A stretch of DNA of 48,324 bases from Microcystis wesenbergii FACHB-1317 (GTDB lineage Bacteria > Cyanobacteriota > Cyanobacteriia > Cyanobacteriales > Microcystaceae), in the NCBI RefSeq assembly GCF_014696875.1, contig NZ_JACJQV010000173.1, forward strand, positions 1 through 48,324, in the 5' to 3' direction. The notes beneath the pieces were generated by a model. It searched no databases. It was not told the origin of the DNA and saw only the letters and a list, made by a program, of their open reading frames with translations. Below, piece by piece: positions 34,229-43,219 of this stretch. The position numbers and the translations under genes are program-made. How positions within the stretch are numbered: the stretch's first letter is position 1; every line of letters begins with the position of its first letter.

Positions 34229-35050
34229 ATGAATGACCTCTATGGCCAAGGCTTTGCGCCAGAAGACTATTTGCTTAACCCTTTAGATAGTCAAGCTTTG
34301 GAGTTAGTTTCCCCAGATTTTACCGAGGTGAATCTGCCGGAAACCGAAAGCGGTTGGCAGGAAATGCCGAATCAAGAGTATTGGAATTGGCAAAATGAGA
34401 CGATGGAGGCCGCTTTCAACTATCAACCTGATGAGTCTTGGCAAGATGTATCCCACTGCCATCAGGATTTTCATTATGAATCGCCAGAAGCTTTAATTAA
34501 TGATATTCCCCATCAAGAATTAGGGTTTACGGGGTTAGGAAATGTGCATTTGTTGGCAGATTTACAAACGGGGCCAACCTGTGGTTACGAAACCATGGAA
34601 AATATTATCCAGTGTTTTCATCCCGACATTACGAATAATTTCTCAGACCAACTGCAAATAGACTATCCCGGTCGAGGAGGTGCTTTAAATCCTGAAGATT
34701 ATCAAGAAATTTTGAGTTCTTATGATATACCCTCCCATTGGGCAAGTTTTGACCATCAGGAATTGGTTAATGCTTTAGATGAGAATCGTCCCGTGGTTTT
34801 TGTCGGGGATGCCCACGATTTAGACCCGATTTCCTATCCCGATTCCCAATCTTGGCACGCGATTACTTTAACCGATGTTAGCCGAAATCTCGATGGTGAC
34901 GTTATTGGTTATCAGGGGATTGATTCTAATTTTCCCTATGAGGAAAAGTTTTGGTCTTGTTCACAAATTGAACAAGCAAATGAGCAGTTGACTGGGGAGG
35001 TTTTAATTACCGATAAACCGGCAGAAGCTTGGCCGTTTAAAACTACTTGA
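34229..35050 (+). CDS. Papain/C39-like cysteine peptidase homologue, putative effector
   Basis: 273 residues. Residues 1-95 are acidic and tryptophan/glutamine-rich and look disordered (SGWQEMPNQEYWNWQNETM). Residues about 105-265 resemble a C39/papain-like fold: the Gln-Cys pair in LQTGPTCGYETMENIIQ (Gln113, Cys118), the histidine in SWHAITLTDV (His210), and an Asp/Asn in GIDSNF (Asp232/Asn234). No signal peptide or ABC transporter gene is close, so bacteriocin processing is unlikely. It has a strong ribosome-binding site and lies 28 bp before the coiled-coil/FGE gene, so the two form an operon. I infer an effector protease paired with a diversified sensor; no exact family was recognised. 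Confidence 0.65.
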   Translation: MNDLYGQGFAPEDYLLNPLDSQALELVSPDFTEVNLPETESGWQEMPNQEYWNWQNETMEAAFNYQPDESWQDVSHCHQDFHYESPEALINDIPHQELGFTGLGNVHLLADLQTGPTCGYETMENIIQCFHPDITNNFSDQLQIDYPGRGGALNPEDYQEILSSYDIPSHWASFDHQELVNALDENRPVVFVGDAHDLDPISYPDSQSWHAITLTDVSRNLDGDVIGYQGIDSNFPYEEKFWSCSQIEQANEQLTGEVLITDKPAEAWPFKTT

Positions 35051-35078
35051 GCAAAGTTGATCTGGGAGAGGAAATCTT

Positions 35079-37466
35079 ATGACTGATGAAATAATGGGAT
35101 TTTATGTTGTTAATGGGGTTATCAATTTAATTAATAGTCAATTGGCGAGACAAGCAACGGAAAAACTGGAAGATAAGCGACAGGAATTTCAAAAATGGCA
35201 ACAATTAAATAATCAGGAATTTCAGCGAGAGCAATTTGAAAAACAGAAGCAATTGCAGAAAGAACTTGCTGAAGATAACCGTCAAACTCAGTTAAAAGTA
35301 GCCCTAGAACAACGAAATACTGCTCGTCAAGTTGTTCAAGATCAGAAATTATTTCAAAACTGGCCTTTGAGAATTGTTCCCGATCAAATTTTGAATGCTA
35401 ATCATGATGAGAATTTACTTTCTCTGAGAATAATTCCCGCACCTCCTGTTATCGATTTTGATCAATTTGGTGGCAACAACAAAAGTTTTCCTAATATTGA
35501 AACTGGTTTAGCGCAAGGATTACGGGAATTTTTTAATCAACATTATTCTTTTCAAAGTACCGAAAGACCGATCGAACTAATTGATGGTGGATGGGATAGT
35601 AAACGCTATCATGGTGGTGCGGCTATTATAGGTCTTTTTGCCTTATTAAAATCTGAACCCATGTTAATTTTAGAGTCACAAATTGATGGGGATTATCTTC
35701 ATCTTAATGTGGGCTATTGGGGAGAAGGACAGCAAAAATATTTTTATCAATCGATTATTTCTAATCTTCCCTATCGAGAAGTTGTCTATGAATCTGTTAA
35801 AATTAGAGCAAGACAATGGCGAGAAAAAAGAGAGCAACTGGCAAAACAATTAAATAAATCTTTGGAGGAAATTGATCGGCAATATGGGAGTGATAATGCC
35901 TTTAATTTGAAAATTTTACAAGACGAAGAAGCTCTCAAGAGTGCGGGAATCGATAGCAGTGATTTAGCGACTCAACCGTATAAAGTTACGGCTAAGGATT
36001 TTGAATATCTCTGTCAGTTTTTAGTCAAATGTCAATCACTGGTAGGCGGTTGGATTGCCGATATTCACTACCTAATTCATCACAATGTCCCGCCCATTTT
36101 GCCTAAGCTTATACCCGATTTAATGCGAGGTATTGATGATCCTAAGTTATTAAAGACTATCGTTTCTGGCTATCGTCAGGTTTATGAGGCTTTAGAAAAT
36201 GAACGCCCCGCTTGGATGCCTGAATTAGCATTAGATTTAGCTGATAGTTTAACTGCTTTGCCTGATAAAAATTGGGCAAGAGAACAGCTAGATTATTCCG
36301 TTAAGTCTTGGTTGCGATTGCGGGGGATAAATCCTCCTAATAATTTAGAGCAAGCGATTAAAGCGATGAAATCTGTTGTTACCGTAGCAGATGAAGTGTA
36401 TTTTAATAAATTACATCACTGTTTGGCAGAACTAGAAAGTCGTCAGCTTGCTACTCAAGTTAAAGGTTTATTGTCAGAACAATTGAGTGCTGAATCTTTT
36501 TACCAACGTAGCATTAAATTGCTGAATTCAGGTCAATTGCAAGAAGCTTTATCGAACCTTAATGCTGCGTTGGAACGTTATCCCAATCATTCTCAACTTA
36601 ACCAACTCCGTCCCCAATTACCTAGTAATGCTCAATTTTTTGATTTTCAAGCTGTCACCGTCGATAGTCGAGGCAAGGAAGTCAAACGGGAAAAGAAACC
36701 AGCGCGGTATTTTACAGAAAACTTAGGCAATGGTGTCACCCTGGAAATGGTCGCTATTCCAGCAGGACAATTCAAGATGGGTTCACCCGATGGACAAGGA
36801 AATGATAACGAACGTCCCCAACATCTAGTGACTGTTCCTGCCTTCTTTATGGGCAAATATCCCATCACTCAGGCCCAGTGGAAAGCAGTGGCCTCCCTGC
36901 CAAAAATTGAACGTGACCTTAGCTTAAATCCTTCTAAGTTCTCTGGCAATAATCGCCCCGTTGAACAAGTCTCTTGGTACGCTGCAGTGGAATTCTGTAT
37001 GCGACTCTCGAAAGCGACGGGACGAGACTATCGCCTCCCCTCGGAAGCGCAGTGGGAATATGCCTGTCGTGCAGGAACCACCACTCCCTTCTATTTCGGG
37101 GAAACCATCACCCCGGATTTAGCCAACTACGACGGCAATTCTATTTATGCTCAGGAACCCAAAGGTGTTTATCGTCAAGAAACCACCCCTGTTGGTAAAT
37201 TTCCCCCCAACGCTTTTGGACTGTACGATATGCACGGGAACGTCTGGGAATGGTGCGCCGATACCTGGCACGATAACTATAAGGATGCGCCGAGGGATGG
37301 CAGTGTCTGGATAAAAAATGGTGATGATAATCGTTCTCCATTGCGGGGCGGTTCTTGGTTAAACAACCCGAATTCCTGCGGTTCCGCTTACCGCGTCAAC
37401 TACGATTGGCACTTCCTCTTCAACAACGGTTTTCGGGTGGTGTGCGGTGCTGGGAGGACTTTGTAG
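35079..37466 (+). CDS. Coiled-coil/FGE domain protein, putative DGR-type variable sensor
   Basis: 795 residues. A hydrophobic N-terminal segment (1-20) is followed by a coiled coil (about 25-95, EKLEDKRQEFQKWQQLNNQEF). A long unrecognised domain (about 100-470) contains ELIDGGWDSKRYHGGAAIIGLFALLKSEPML. A short TPR-like pair (about 470-515, YQRSIKLLNSGQLQEALSNL) leads into a C-terminal FGE domain (about 535-795) closely similar to that of the TIR-FGE protein. The variable stretch is at 761-781 between RGGSW and NNGFRVVC. The long middle domain recurs, as I recall, in cyanobacterial conflict-type proteins, but I cannot name it. It is translated from ATG 35079, 28 bp after the peptidase gene. 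Confidence 0.75.
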   Translation: MTDEIMGFYVVNGVINLINSQLARQATEKLEDKRQEFQKWQQLNNQEFQREQFEKQKQLQKELAEDNRQTQLKVALEQRNTARQVVQDQKLFQNWPLRIVPDQILNANHDENLLSLRIIPAPPVIDFDQFGGNNKSFPNIETGLAQGLREFFNQHYSFQSTERPIELIDGGWDSKRYHGGAAIIGLFALLKSEPMLILESQIDGDYLHLNVGYWGEGQQKYFYQSIISNLPYREVVYESVKIRARQWREKREQLAKQLNKSLEEIDRQYGSDNAFNLKILQDEEALKSAGIDSSDLATQPYKVTAKDFEYLCQFLVKCQSLVGGWIADIHYLIHHNVPPILPKLIPDLMRGIDDPKLLKTIVSGYRQVYEALENERPAWMPELALDLADSLTALPDKNWAREQLDYSVKSWLRLRGINPPNNLEQAIKAMKSVVTVADEVYFNKLHHCLAELESRQLATQVKGLLSEQLSAESFYQRSIKLLNSGQLQEALSNLNAALERYPNHSQLNQLRPQLPSNAQFFDFQAVTVDSRGKEVKREKKPARYFTENLGNGVTLEMVAIPAGQFKMGSPDGQGNDNERPQHLVTVPAFFMGKYPITQAQWKAVASLPKIERDLSLNPSKFSGNNRPVEQVSWYAAVEFCMRLSKATGRDYRLPSEAQWEYACRAGTTTPFYFGETITPDLANYDGNSIYAQEPKGVYRQETTPVGKFPPNAFGLYDMHGNVWEWCADTWHDNYKDAPRDGSVWIKNGDDNRSPLRGGSWLNNPNSCGSAYRVNYDWHFLFNNGFRVVCGAGRTL
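37353..37440 (+). other. Putative DGR variable region of the coiled-coil/FGE gene
   Basis: Between TCT TGG and GGT TTT CGG the codons are TTA AAC AAC CCG AAT TCC ... TAC CGC GTC AAC TAC GAT TGG CAC TTC CTC TTC AAC AAC. NNC codons dominate, as in the other FGE gene, but the two stretches differ strongly while their flanks are nearly identical. TTA and GGT are not explained by adenine changes alone, so different templates or later drift must be assumed. Confidence 0.5.
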
Positions 37467-37490
37467 CAGAAAAGAATTTAAGAGCATGGT
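37465..37490 (+). repeat. Uma2 tail scar after the second FGE gene
   Basis: The 24 bases GCAGAAAAGAATTTAAGAGC plus ATGG match the Uma2 3' end (31707 onward and 33786 onward). They begin within the stop codon (TAG) of the FGE gene. Uma2 homology ends abruptly after ATGG. Confidence 0.75.
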
Positions 37491-37535
37491 GTCAACAGAC
37501 TTGCAAAAATTAGGTGAGCAATGCCCACCCTAATC

Positions 37536-39323
37536 TTAGGATGGCGGTTTGTAGGTAGAAGCAACGGATAATTCCTTTAATTGCTTCGCTGCCACTGTTG
37601 AAGGTGCAGAAGTGAGTAAACAACTAGCTTGCTGGGTTTTCGGGAAAGCAATCACATCGCGAATCGATTCTTCTCCTGCTAACAACATCACCAAGCGATC
37701 TAAACCGTAGGCGATGCCACCGTGGGGAGGGGTTCCGTATTCAAAAGCTTCTAACAAAAAGCCGAATTTATTATAGGCTTCCTCTGGGGATAGACCGATG
37801 GTGGCGAAGACTTTTTCCTGTACTTCCCGTTGATAGATCCGTAAACTGCCGCCACCGATTTCAATACCATTAAAAATCATATCGTAGGCGAGGGCGCGAG
37901 CGTGGGCTAGATCCTCTAAATCTTCGGGATTAGGGGCAGTGAAGGGGTGATGCAATGCTTCTAGGCGTTTTTCCTCGGCGTTGTATTCAAACATCGGGAA
38001 ATCCGTCACCCAGAGGAGGTTGATTTTCTCGGGATCAATTAATCCCAATTGTTCCCCTAAAACTAAGCGTAGGCGGGATAGGGATTTATTGACTGTATCG
38101 GTATCTCCCGCCCCAAATAAGAGCAGATGCCCCGGTTTTGCGCCAGTCTTCTCGATTAAAGCCTGTTTTTGTGCCTCTGTCAGGTTATCTTTAATCGCAC
38201 CAATGGTATCAAAATCGTAGTCCTCGCGCACGCGGATGTAGGCAATTCCCTTCGCCCCCGCATCGGTGGCTTCTTTGAATAAATCCCCACCCGGTTTGAT
38301 TCTGACGTTAGAAATCGCCTCGTTACCGTTGGGAATCGGTAAAACTTTCACCGTCCCACCACTAGCGATCGCACCTGAAAACACCTTAAATCCCGAATCG
38401 GCAAAAATCTCCGCCACATTGACCAATTCCAAGCCAAAACGGGTATCAGGGCGATCGATCCCATAGCGATCCATAGCCTCAGCATAGGTTAAACGGGGCA
38501 GGGGCAGGCTTATATCGATATTTTTGACTTTTTTGAAGATATGAGCGATTAAAGCCTCATTCAGGGCTAAAATCTCGCTTAAGGAGAGAAAACTCATCTC
38601 CATATCCAACTGAGTAAATTCCGGTTGACGATCAGCACGCAGATCTTCATCGCGGAAACAGCGAGCGATTTGATAGTAGCGATCCATTCCCGACACCATT
38701 AATAATTGCTTAAATAGTTGCGGTGATTGGGGTAAAGCGTACCATTGGCCCGGGCTGACACGGGAAGGGACCAGATAATCCCGCGCTCCTTCGGGAGTCG
38801 ATCGAGTTAAAATTGGTGTTTCCACTTCGATAAAATGCTGTTCATCTTCGAGAAAACGGCGCATTTCCTTGACAACTTGGTGACGTAGTTGTAAATTCTG
38901 ACTCATCCGCTCCCGGCGTAGGTCTAGATAGCGGTATCGCAAGCGCACATCTTCCCGGACCGATTCACTTTCGGAACTGGAGACGACAAAAGGCAGTTGT
39001 TTAGTAACCCCGTTGAGAATCTCGATGCTACTGGCATAAATTTCAATTTCTCCGGTGGCAATGCGCGGGTTAAGGGATTCAGGGGGCCGTTGACTGACTG
39101 TTCCCGTCACCTTGAGGACATACTCGTTTCTCACGGTTTCAGCGATCGGGTAGGAAGCGGGGGTTCGTTGGGGATCGCTGACGATCTGGACAATACCACT
39201 GCGATCCCGCAGATCAATAAAAATAACGCCACCGTGATCGCGACGGCGATCGACCCAACCGAAGAGGGTGACACTTTTTTCAATTTCGATCGCGCTAAGG
39301 TCGCCACAGTAGTGAGTTCGCAT
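37536..39323 (-). CDS. aspS: Aspartate--tRNA ligase
   Basis: 595 residues, usual bacterial length. The N-terminal OB-fold anticodon-binding domain (1-105) has [22 protein letters not shown]. The class II catalytic core has motif 2 around [20 protein letters not shown] and motif 3 [13 protein letters not shown], with the bacterial GAD insertion between about residues 285 and 420. The start is ATG 39323. It is a single gene, convergent with the FGE cassette: 69 bp separate it from the end of the second FGE gene. Confidence 0.96.
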   Translation of the reverse strand: MRTHYCGDLSAIEIEKSVTLFGWVDRRRDHGGVIFIDLRDRSGIVQIVSDPQRTPASYPIAETVRNEYVLKVTGTVSQRPPESLNPRIATGEIEIYASSIEILNGVTKQLPFVVSSSESESVREDVRLRYRYLDLRRERMSQNLQLRHQVVKEMRRFLEDEQHFIEVETPILTRSTPEGARDYLVPSRVSPGQWYALPQSPQLFKQLLMVSGMDRYYQIARCFRDEDLRADRQPEFTQLDMEMSFLSLSEILALNEALIAHIFKKVKNIDISLPLPRLTYAEAMDRYGIDRPDTRFGLELVNVAEIFADSGFKVFSGAIASGGTVKVLPIPNGNEAISNVRIKPGGDLFKEATDAGAKGIAYIRVREDYDFDTIGAIKDNLTEAQKQALIEKTGAKPGHLLLFGAGDTDTVNKSLSRLRLVLGEQLGLIDPEKINLLWVTDFPMFEYNAEEKRLEALHHPFTAPNPEDLEDLAHARALAYDMIFNGIEIGGGSLRIYQREVQEKVFATIGLSPEEAYNKFGFLLEAFEYGTPPHGGIAYGLDRLVMLLAGEESIRDVIAFPKTQQASCLLTSAPSTVAAKQLKELSVASTYKPPS

Positions 39324-39543
39324 AGTCTAACTAGAGAATTACTTATATTACGAATGTAGTATAGAAAGGATGGGGCCAGAAAAAAATCAGACGGCCTTGC
39401 TTATTATGCCAGTATTTTGTCGCTTTTGTCCTCTTGTTTAGGGTATTTTTATGGTCTTCTAGTCCTCAGCTATCGGCTTTTCGCAGATGGGCTATAATCA
39501 ACAAGGCTCCTCTAGCAGTTACCAATTTTGAACGATTAAAAAC

Positions 39544-40326
39544 ATGAATTGCTTAGAAAAAAAAATGGTGCAACTGTTAAGAGAACTCAGGGAAGATCAC
39601 CATGTTTCAGGGGTAAAAGCGGAATTCGAGACGGAAGGAACCCGACTGACGGAAGCGATGCGGTTGAAAGAAATTAGTCTGCAAGCGGGGGTGGATTTTA
39701 ATCTGAAAATCGCTGGTTGCGAAGCGATCAGAGATATATTTGATGCGGTTAATTTAGGAGTCGATCGCTTAATTGCTCCCATGGTAGAAACAGCCTACGC
39801 TTTACAAAAATATCTGCGGGGAGCTAGGAGGGTTTTAGCTGATCAAGGGGTGGAAGATGTGGAGTTATTAGTTAATATTGAAACGATTACTGCCTGTGAG
39901 AATTTTCAGGAAATGTTGGCGATTCCAGAGATAAAATCTCTCCATGGTATCGTCATCGGACGGATGGATTTAGCCTGTTCTTTGGGATTAACTCGCCGGG
40001 ATGTGAATAGCGAGCAAGTTTTGGATCTGGCTTTACCTTTGGCAAAAAAAGCTAAGGCTGCCGGTTTGACTGTTGCTATTGGGGGTGGAGTATCACTAGA
40101 TTCTTTACCGTTTTTCAAAATGTTCTGCCAAGGACATTTTGACCGATTCGAGACGCGCAAAGTTATCTTTAATTGTCCCCAAGCTTTGGATAATTTTAGT
40201 TTAGCTTTGTCCAAGGCGATCGAGTTTGAATTACTCTGGCTAGAGAATAAAAAAAATTATTATGGTGCTATTGTTCGTGAAGATGACCAGCGTTTAGAAA
40301 TCCTCCATGATTTACTTTTTGGTTAA
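39544..40326 (+). CDS. Aldolase/citrate lyase family protein (HpcH/HpaI-like)
   Basis: 260 residues. TIM-barrel motifs of the HpcH/HpaI and citrate-lyase beta group are visible: VSGVKAEFETEGTR, LIAPMVETAYAL (the family usually has P-x-x-E), NIETITACENF, GIVIGRMDLACSLG and the glycine-rich VAIGGGVSLDS. These enzymes cleave or form C-C bonds through a divalent metal and 2-oxo acid substrates. The actual substrate is unknown; no pathway partner lies adjacent. A glycine-rich GGGVS with the following basic FDRFETRKVIF region completes the barrel. The start at ATG 39544 has no clear ribosome-binding site. Confidence 0.78.
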   Translation: MNCLEKKMVQLLRELREDHHVSGVKAEFETEGTRLTEAMRLKEISLQAGVDFNLKIAGCEAIRDIFDAVNLGVDRLIAPMVETAYALQKYLRGARRVLADQGVEDVELLVNIETITACENFQEMLAIPEIKSLHGIVIGRMDLACSLGLTRRDVNSEQVLDLALPLAKKAKAAGLTVAIGGGVSLDSLPFFKMFCQGHFDRFETRKVIFNCPQALDNFSLALSKAIEFELLWLENKKNYYGAIVREDDQRLEILHDLLFG

Positions 40327-40368
40327 AGATATTCGTCCTTCGATCGTGCAAAACCTAGGCATATCCAA

Positions 40369-40557
40369 TCAATCTGACAAATAAAAGGGGTTCTTCGTTA
40401 CTTGGTATGGTTCGATAGGGTGGCATAAATCGGCTAAATCCTTATCTGGCAAGAGATTTAATTGATTAGTTCGCTCTAGATCAAAAACAATTGACAAAAA
40501 TCGCCAAACGTCTTTCTCTATAAGGGTTACATCCCTTATAGCTCCCGTCCATTGCAT
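40369..40557 (-). CDS. Short hypothetical protein, 62 aa, doubtful
   Basis: A frame beginning MQWTGAIRDVTLIEKDVWRF and ending PYQVTKNPFYLSD. The composition is protein-like, without repeat content, but it resembles nothing I recognise and could be the remnant of a larger gene. It lies convergent with the aldolase gene. An ATG at 40557 has no obvious ribosome-binding site. Confidence 0.3.
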   Translation of the reverse strand: MQWTGAIRDVTLIEKDVWRFLSIVFDLERTNQLNLLPDKDLADLCHPIEPYQVTKNPFYLSD

Positions 40558-41609
40558 AACACAAACCGAAGAACCATAAAAGGTAAGTCCGGCTGCATAA
40601 ATCTAAAAACCTTGTTGGATCAGATTTTTAGGCTTTTTGGTTTCCAAAAAGTGCCAGGGATTGGATCGCTCGGGGGTAAATTGGCCCTCTTATTCTTGGT
40701 GTGATCTCGCGTAGCGAGCGCGTTGCGACCAGTTTAACTTAAGTAGGTAGGTGTTAAAAATTGTCAGATGCCCTCTTATTCAGGAGGGATTAAGGGGATG
40801 CCGATCCCCCCTTATCAAGGGGGGGCAGGGGGGATCGAACCCAAAATCTATCTTCAATTTAATTAAAACCAGCTACTTATATAGGAGCGATCAATCTTTG
40901 TGTCCTTCCTGTCTTTGTGGTTCGCACCACACCCCCGCCCCCACCAACCAACTTTTTGCTGCAAACCCTAGATAGTTAACAGTTTCCCATCCCCAGTAGC
41001 TAATCTGGATCTTTTGTCGCAGCACATCTGGTCTATTTTGTCAAAAAAACTTTTTCGTTTTAACATAAGTACACATATTTTTGACAAAAGATCTTTTTCG
41101 TCAAAGGGGCAATTGGCAAGTTTTTACTGGGCACGAATTAGTCATCCTAGACGTGGTAAGGGTTTCAAGGTACAAGGAGTAAAAATGCACAGAGTAAGCC
41201 AATTCTTAGATCCTAGCAGCAGGCTGTAACTATTGCAATCTCGTTGACAAATAGGAATTTTTCTCAATTATTTTTTAAGAAAAGTAAAGATGAAGGAATG
41301 TAAATTTAAATCTTCTCAAGTATATTGGGATTTTGATAAATTTTTGTTATACAAAGACCAGTGATCAGATTTGATTTTTCAGTGAACGGTATTAAGTGGG
41401 CAGTCAGCTAAAACCACTCCTATACCCAAGATGGCTGAGGGTTCAGGTAAGGGGCGAAATCGCCGATTATCCCCGATTATTACCGCCGTACTCGCTCTTT
41501 ACCCTCTCCCTAGAGCAATCCCACTTGGAACGGCCAGAAACCGACTGATGTTGCTTACCACTTCCTAGCTACTTTGTCAACACCCTATAGTAGTTTTAGG
41601 TTAATACCT
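40558..41609. other. Repeat-rich gap, no convincing gene
   Basis: 40803-40836 is a palindrome (GATCCCCCC ... GGGGGGATC). 40880-40922 (ACTTATATAGGAGCGATC ... CTTTGTGGTTC) recurs inverted at 47040-47092. 40940-40968 is a one-ended MITE right end (CTTTTTGCTGCAAACCC) followed by TAGATA. 41037-41105 has TTTTGTCAAAAA and TTTTTGACAAAA in inverted orientation. 41523-41590 is the first copy of a 68-bp direct repeat. A 71-codon frame at 41014 has no support. Confidence 0.6.
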
Positions 41610-41759
41610 GTAGGTTGGGTTGAACGATAGTGAAACCCAACAACCGAGGATTTATGTCGGGTTTCGTTGCCTCAACCCGACCTACGAATTTACTTGGCAC
41701 GACCAGAAACCGCCCGATCTTGCTTACCACTTTATAGCTACTTTGTCAATACACTATAG
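41523..41759. repeat. 68-bp direct repeats flanking a hairpin repeat
   Basis: 41523-41590 and 41692-41759 both start ACTTGG, contain GACCAGAAACCG or GGCCAGAAACCG and TTGCTTACCACTT, and end ACTATAG or CCTATAG; about 58 of 68 positions match. The 76-bp GTAGGTTGGG hairpin repeat lies between them. Confidence 0.75.
41610..41685. repeat. GTAGGTTGGGTT hairpin repeat, copy 1
   Basis: 76 bp from GTAGGTTGGGTT to AACCCGACCTAC, its inverted complement. It has an internal stem (GTTGGGTT and AACCCAAC around GAACGATAGTGA). A second copy at 42569-42644 is identical; a composite third is at 43009-43176. Confidence 0.85.
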
Positions 41760-41870
41760 AAAGAATTAATAATTATAGTAGGTAAATGATAACAATAACT
41801 GATCAATGGTTGAAAAGAAGAGACGGCTGCGATAGAGTCGCCGTAATATTTCTTAACCTTTTTAGAGATC

Positions 41871-42534
41871 ATGAAAACCTTATCTATGTCTTTGGTGTTA
41901 GCGGGTGTTAGTAGTTCTCTTGTGCTAATGGGGGGGGGTAAACCCTGTCCGCGCGGCGGTTCTCATCGGGAATCTCCCGCCAAATAATGATGATACGGCT
42001 ACTGCCATTAGTGTTGATAACGATCGGGTAAGAGCGCTCGCCTTTACCCTACCCGCGGGTCACAATTACAGCCTCGACAACGTGATCCTGCGACTCCGTA
42101 ACCTCCGTATCGTCAGTCCCATAGACATTCCCCTCGTCCAGATTCGCAATGATGGGGGCATCAATCCGGGCAGTACCGTCCTCGCCAGTTTCACCAATCC
42201 CCCCAATCAAGGACCGGGAACCTTTGACTACAGCTTCACTCCCACTGCCCCCTTCACGTTTATTGCGGGGACAAAATACTGGTTAACCGTTGCCAGCACC
42301 CAGGGGCAGTTCGGCTGGAACATCGGTACGACTCCTGGTATAAACCCGACGGGAATTGCGACGCTATCGGGAAACCGAGTGAGTAATGACGGTGGATCGA
42401 CTTTCTCTAATTTTGCCAATTTCAACAGTTTCCAGATCAACGCAACCAAGGTTCCCGAACCTGGTGCGATCGCGGCGTTGTCCCTGTTCGGATTGGGATT
42501 ACTGGGGGTTAAAGGTCGTCGGAACAAGGGGTAA
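41871..42534 (+). pseudogene. PEP-CTERM exported protein, out of frame at a G9 tract (possibly phase-variable)
   Basis: ATG 41871 opens a signal peptide (MKTLSMSLVLAGVSSSLVLMG). It runs into nine Gs (41940-41948), after which this frame stops at once. Removing one G joins it to VNPVRAAVLIGNLPPNN and then to a 150-residue frame. That part has a choice-of-anchor-R-like beta domain (VQIRNDGGINPGSTVLASFTNP, GTKYWLTVASTQGQFGWN) and the PEP-CTERM sorting signal VPEPGAIAALSLFGLGLLG with GRRNKG. As written it is frameshifted; slippage between 8 and 9 Gs would switch it on and off. No exosortase gene is nearby. Confidence 0.75.
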
Positions 42535-42568
42535 TAGTAGCTTGATTCATCAATCAACTCTCATAGCT

Positions 42569-42644
42569 GTAGGTTGGGTTGAACGATAGTGAAACCCAAC
42601 AACCGAGGATTTATGTCGGGTTTCGTTGCCTCAACCCGACCTAC
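42569..42644. repeat. GTAGGTTGGGTT hairpin repeat, copy 2
   Basis: Identical over 76 bp to the copy at 41610-41685. It is 34 bp after the PEP-CTERM stop codon and could act as its terminator. Confidence 0.85.
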
Positions 42645-42671
42645 GAATTTACTATACAAACGGGGAAACTT

Positions 42672-42965
42672 TTAAGGATTCGGGATCGATCGCACCAGCA
42701 GAGTCAGAATACTGGTTAATACTGCCACTACCACGGGAATAATCAACGATTTTGCTCCCTTAAGGTCAGAGACATCCTGAATTAAAGCGTCCTGTGTTCC
42801 CTCTACTTTTTCCAATCGCCTATCAATACTTTTGAGTTCGGTTTTCACCTCGGCCATATCTACTTTTAGATCAGCGACATCTTTCTGTAAAGAGTCTAAC
42901 TTGCCTTCGATTCTTGTTAGAACAGTTTCTAGGGAATAGGTGATAGTGACGGGGGATTGACTCAT
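42672..42965 (-). CDS. Coiled-coil protein with C-terminal membrane anchor, 97 aa
   Basis: I chose the start at 42965 (MSQSPVTITYSLETVLTRIEG). A longer frame up to 43136 reads through a hairpin repeat and is unlikely to be translated. Residues 14-70 are a heptad coiled coil (KLDSLQKDVADLKVDMAEV); residues 73-92 (LIIPVVVAVLTSILTLLV) are a single C-terminal membrane helix. The family resembles small XhlA/DUF-type coiled-coil anchors found often in Microcystis; the function is unknown. Confidence 0.7.
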   Translation of the reverse strand: MSQSPVTITYSLETVLTRIEGKLDSLQKDVADLKVDMAEVKTELKSIDRRLEKVEGTQDALIQDVSDLKGAKSLIIPVVVAVLTSILTLLVRSIPNP

Positions 42966-43008
42966 CTGAATTTCCGGGAATATTTGATCGCCTAGTAATA
43001 TTGTAGCT

Positions 43009-43176
43009 GTAGGTTGGGTTTCACTATCGTTCAACCCAACCACCGAGGATTTATGTCGGGTTTCTACAAATTTACCAACCCCCCCGATGTCGGGGGGGCA
43101 AGGGGGGGAAGCTTTAAGCCGTAGAAACCCAACCACCGAGGATTTATGTCGGGTTTCGTTGCCTCAACCCGACCTA
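43009..43176. repeat. Composite hairpin repeat, copy 3, with flipped loop and nested insertion
   Basis: The left part matches the 76-bp repeat, but its loop reads TTCACTATCGTTC where copies 1 and 2 read GAACGATAGTGAA, the reverse complement. After GTCGGGTTTC it is interrupted by about 90 bp containing a CCCCCCCGATGTCGGGGGGG palindrome, and then resumes (ACCCAACCACCGAGGATTTA...) to AACCCGACCTAC. Confidence 0.75.
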
Positions 43177-43219
43177 CGAATTTACTTTTCTTTTCACCGA
43201 TAACTGTTTACTTTTTCCT

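Noticed and set aside
40620-40700. tRNA-like segment near GGATCGCTCGGGGGTAAATTGG
   Set aside because: No acceptor stem pairing, no T-loop GGTTCGA consensus in register.
41014-41229. 71-codon frame in the repeat-rich gap
   Set aside because: It covers an inverted TTTTGTC/GACAAAA repeat, has no ribosome-binding site and no recognisable motif.
42966-43136. 57-residue N-terminal extension of the coiled-coil protein
   Set aside because: It is encoded by the hairpin repeat and its insertion; MSQSPVT at 42965 is the natural start.
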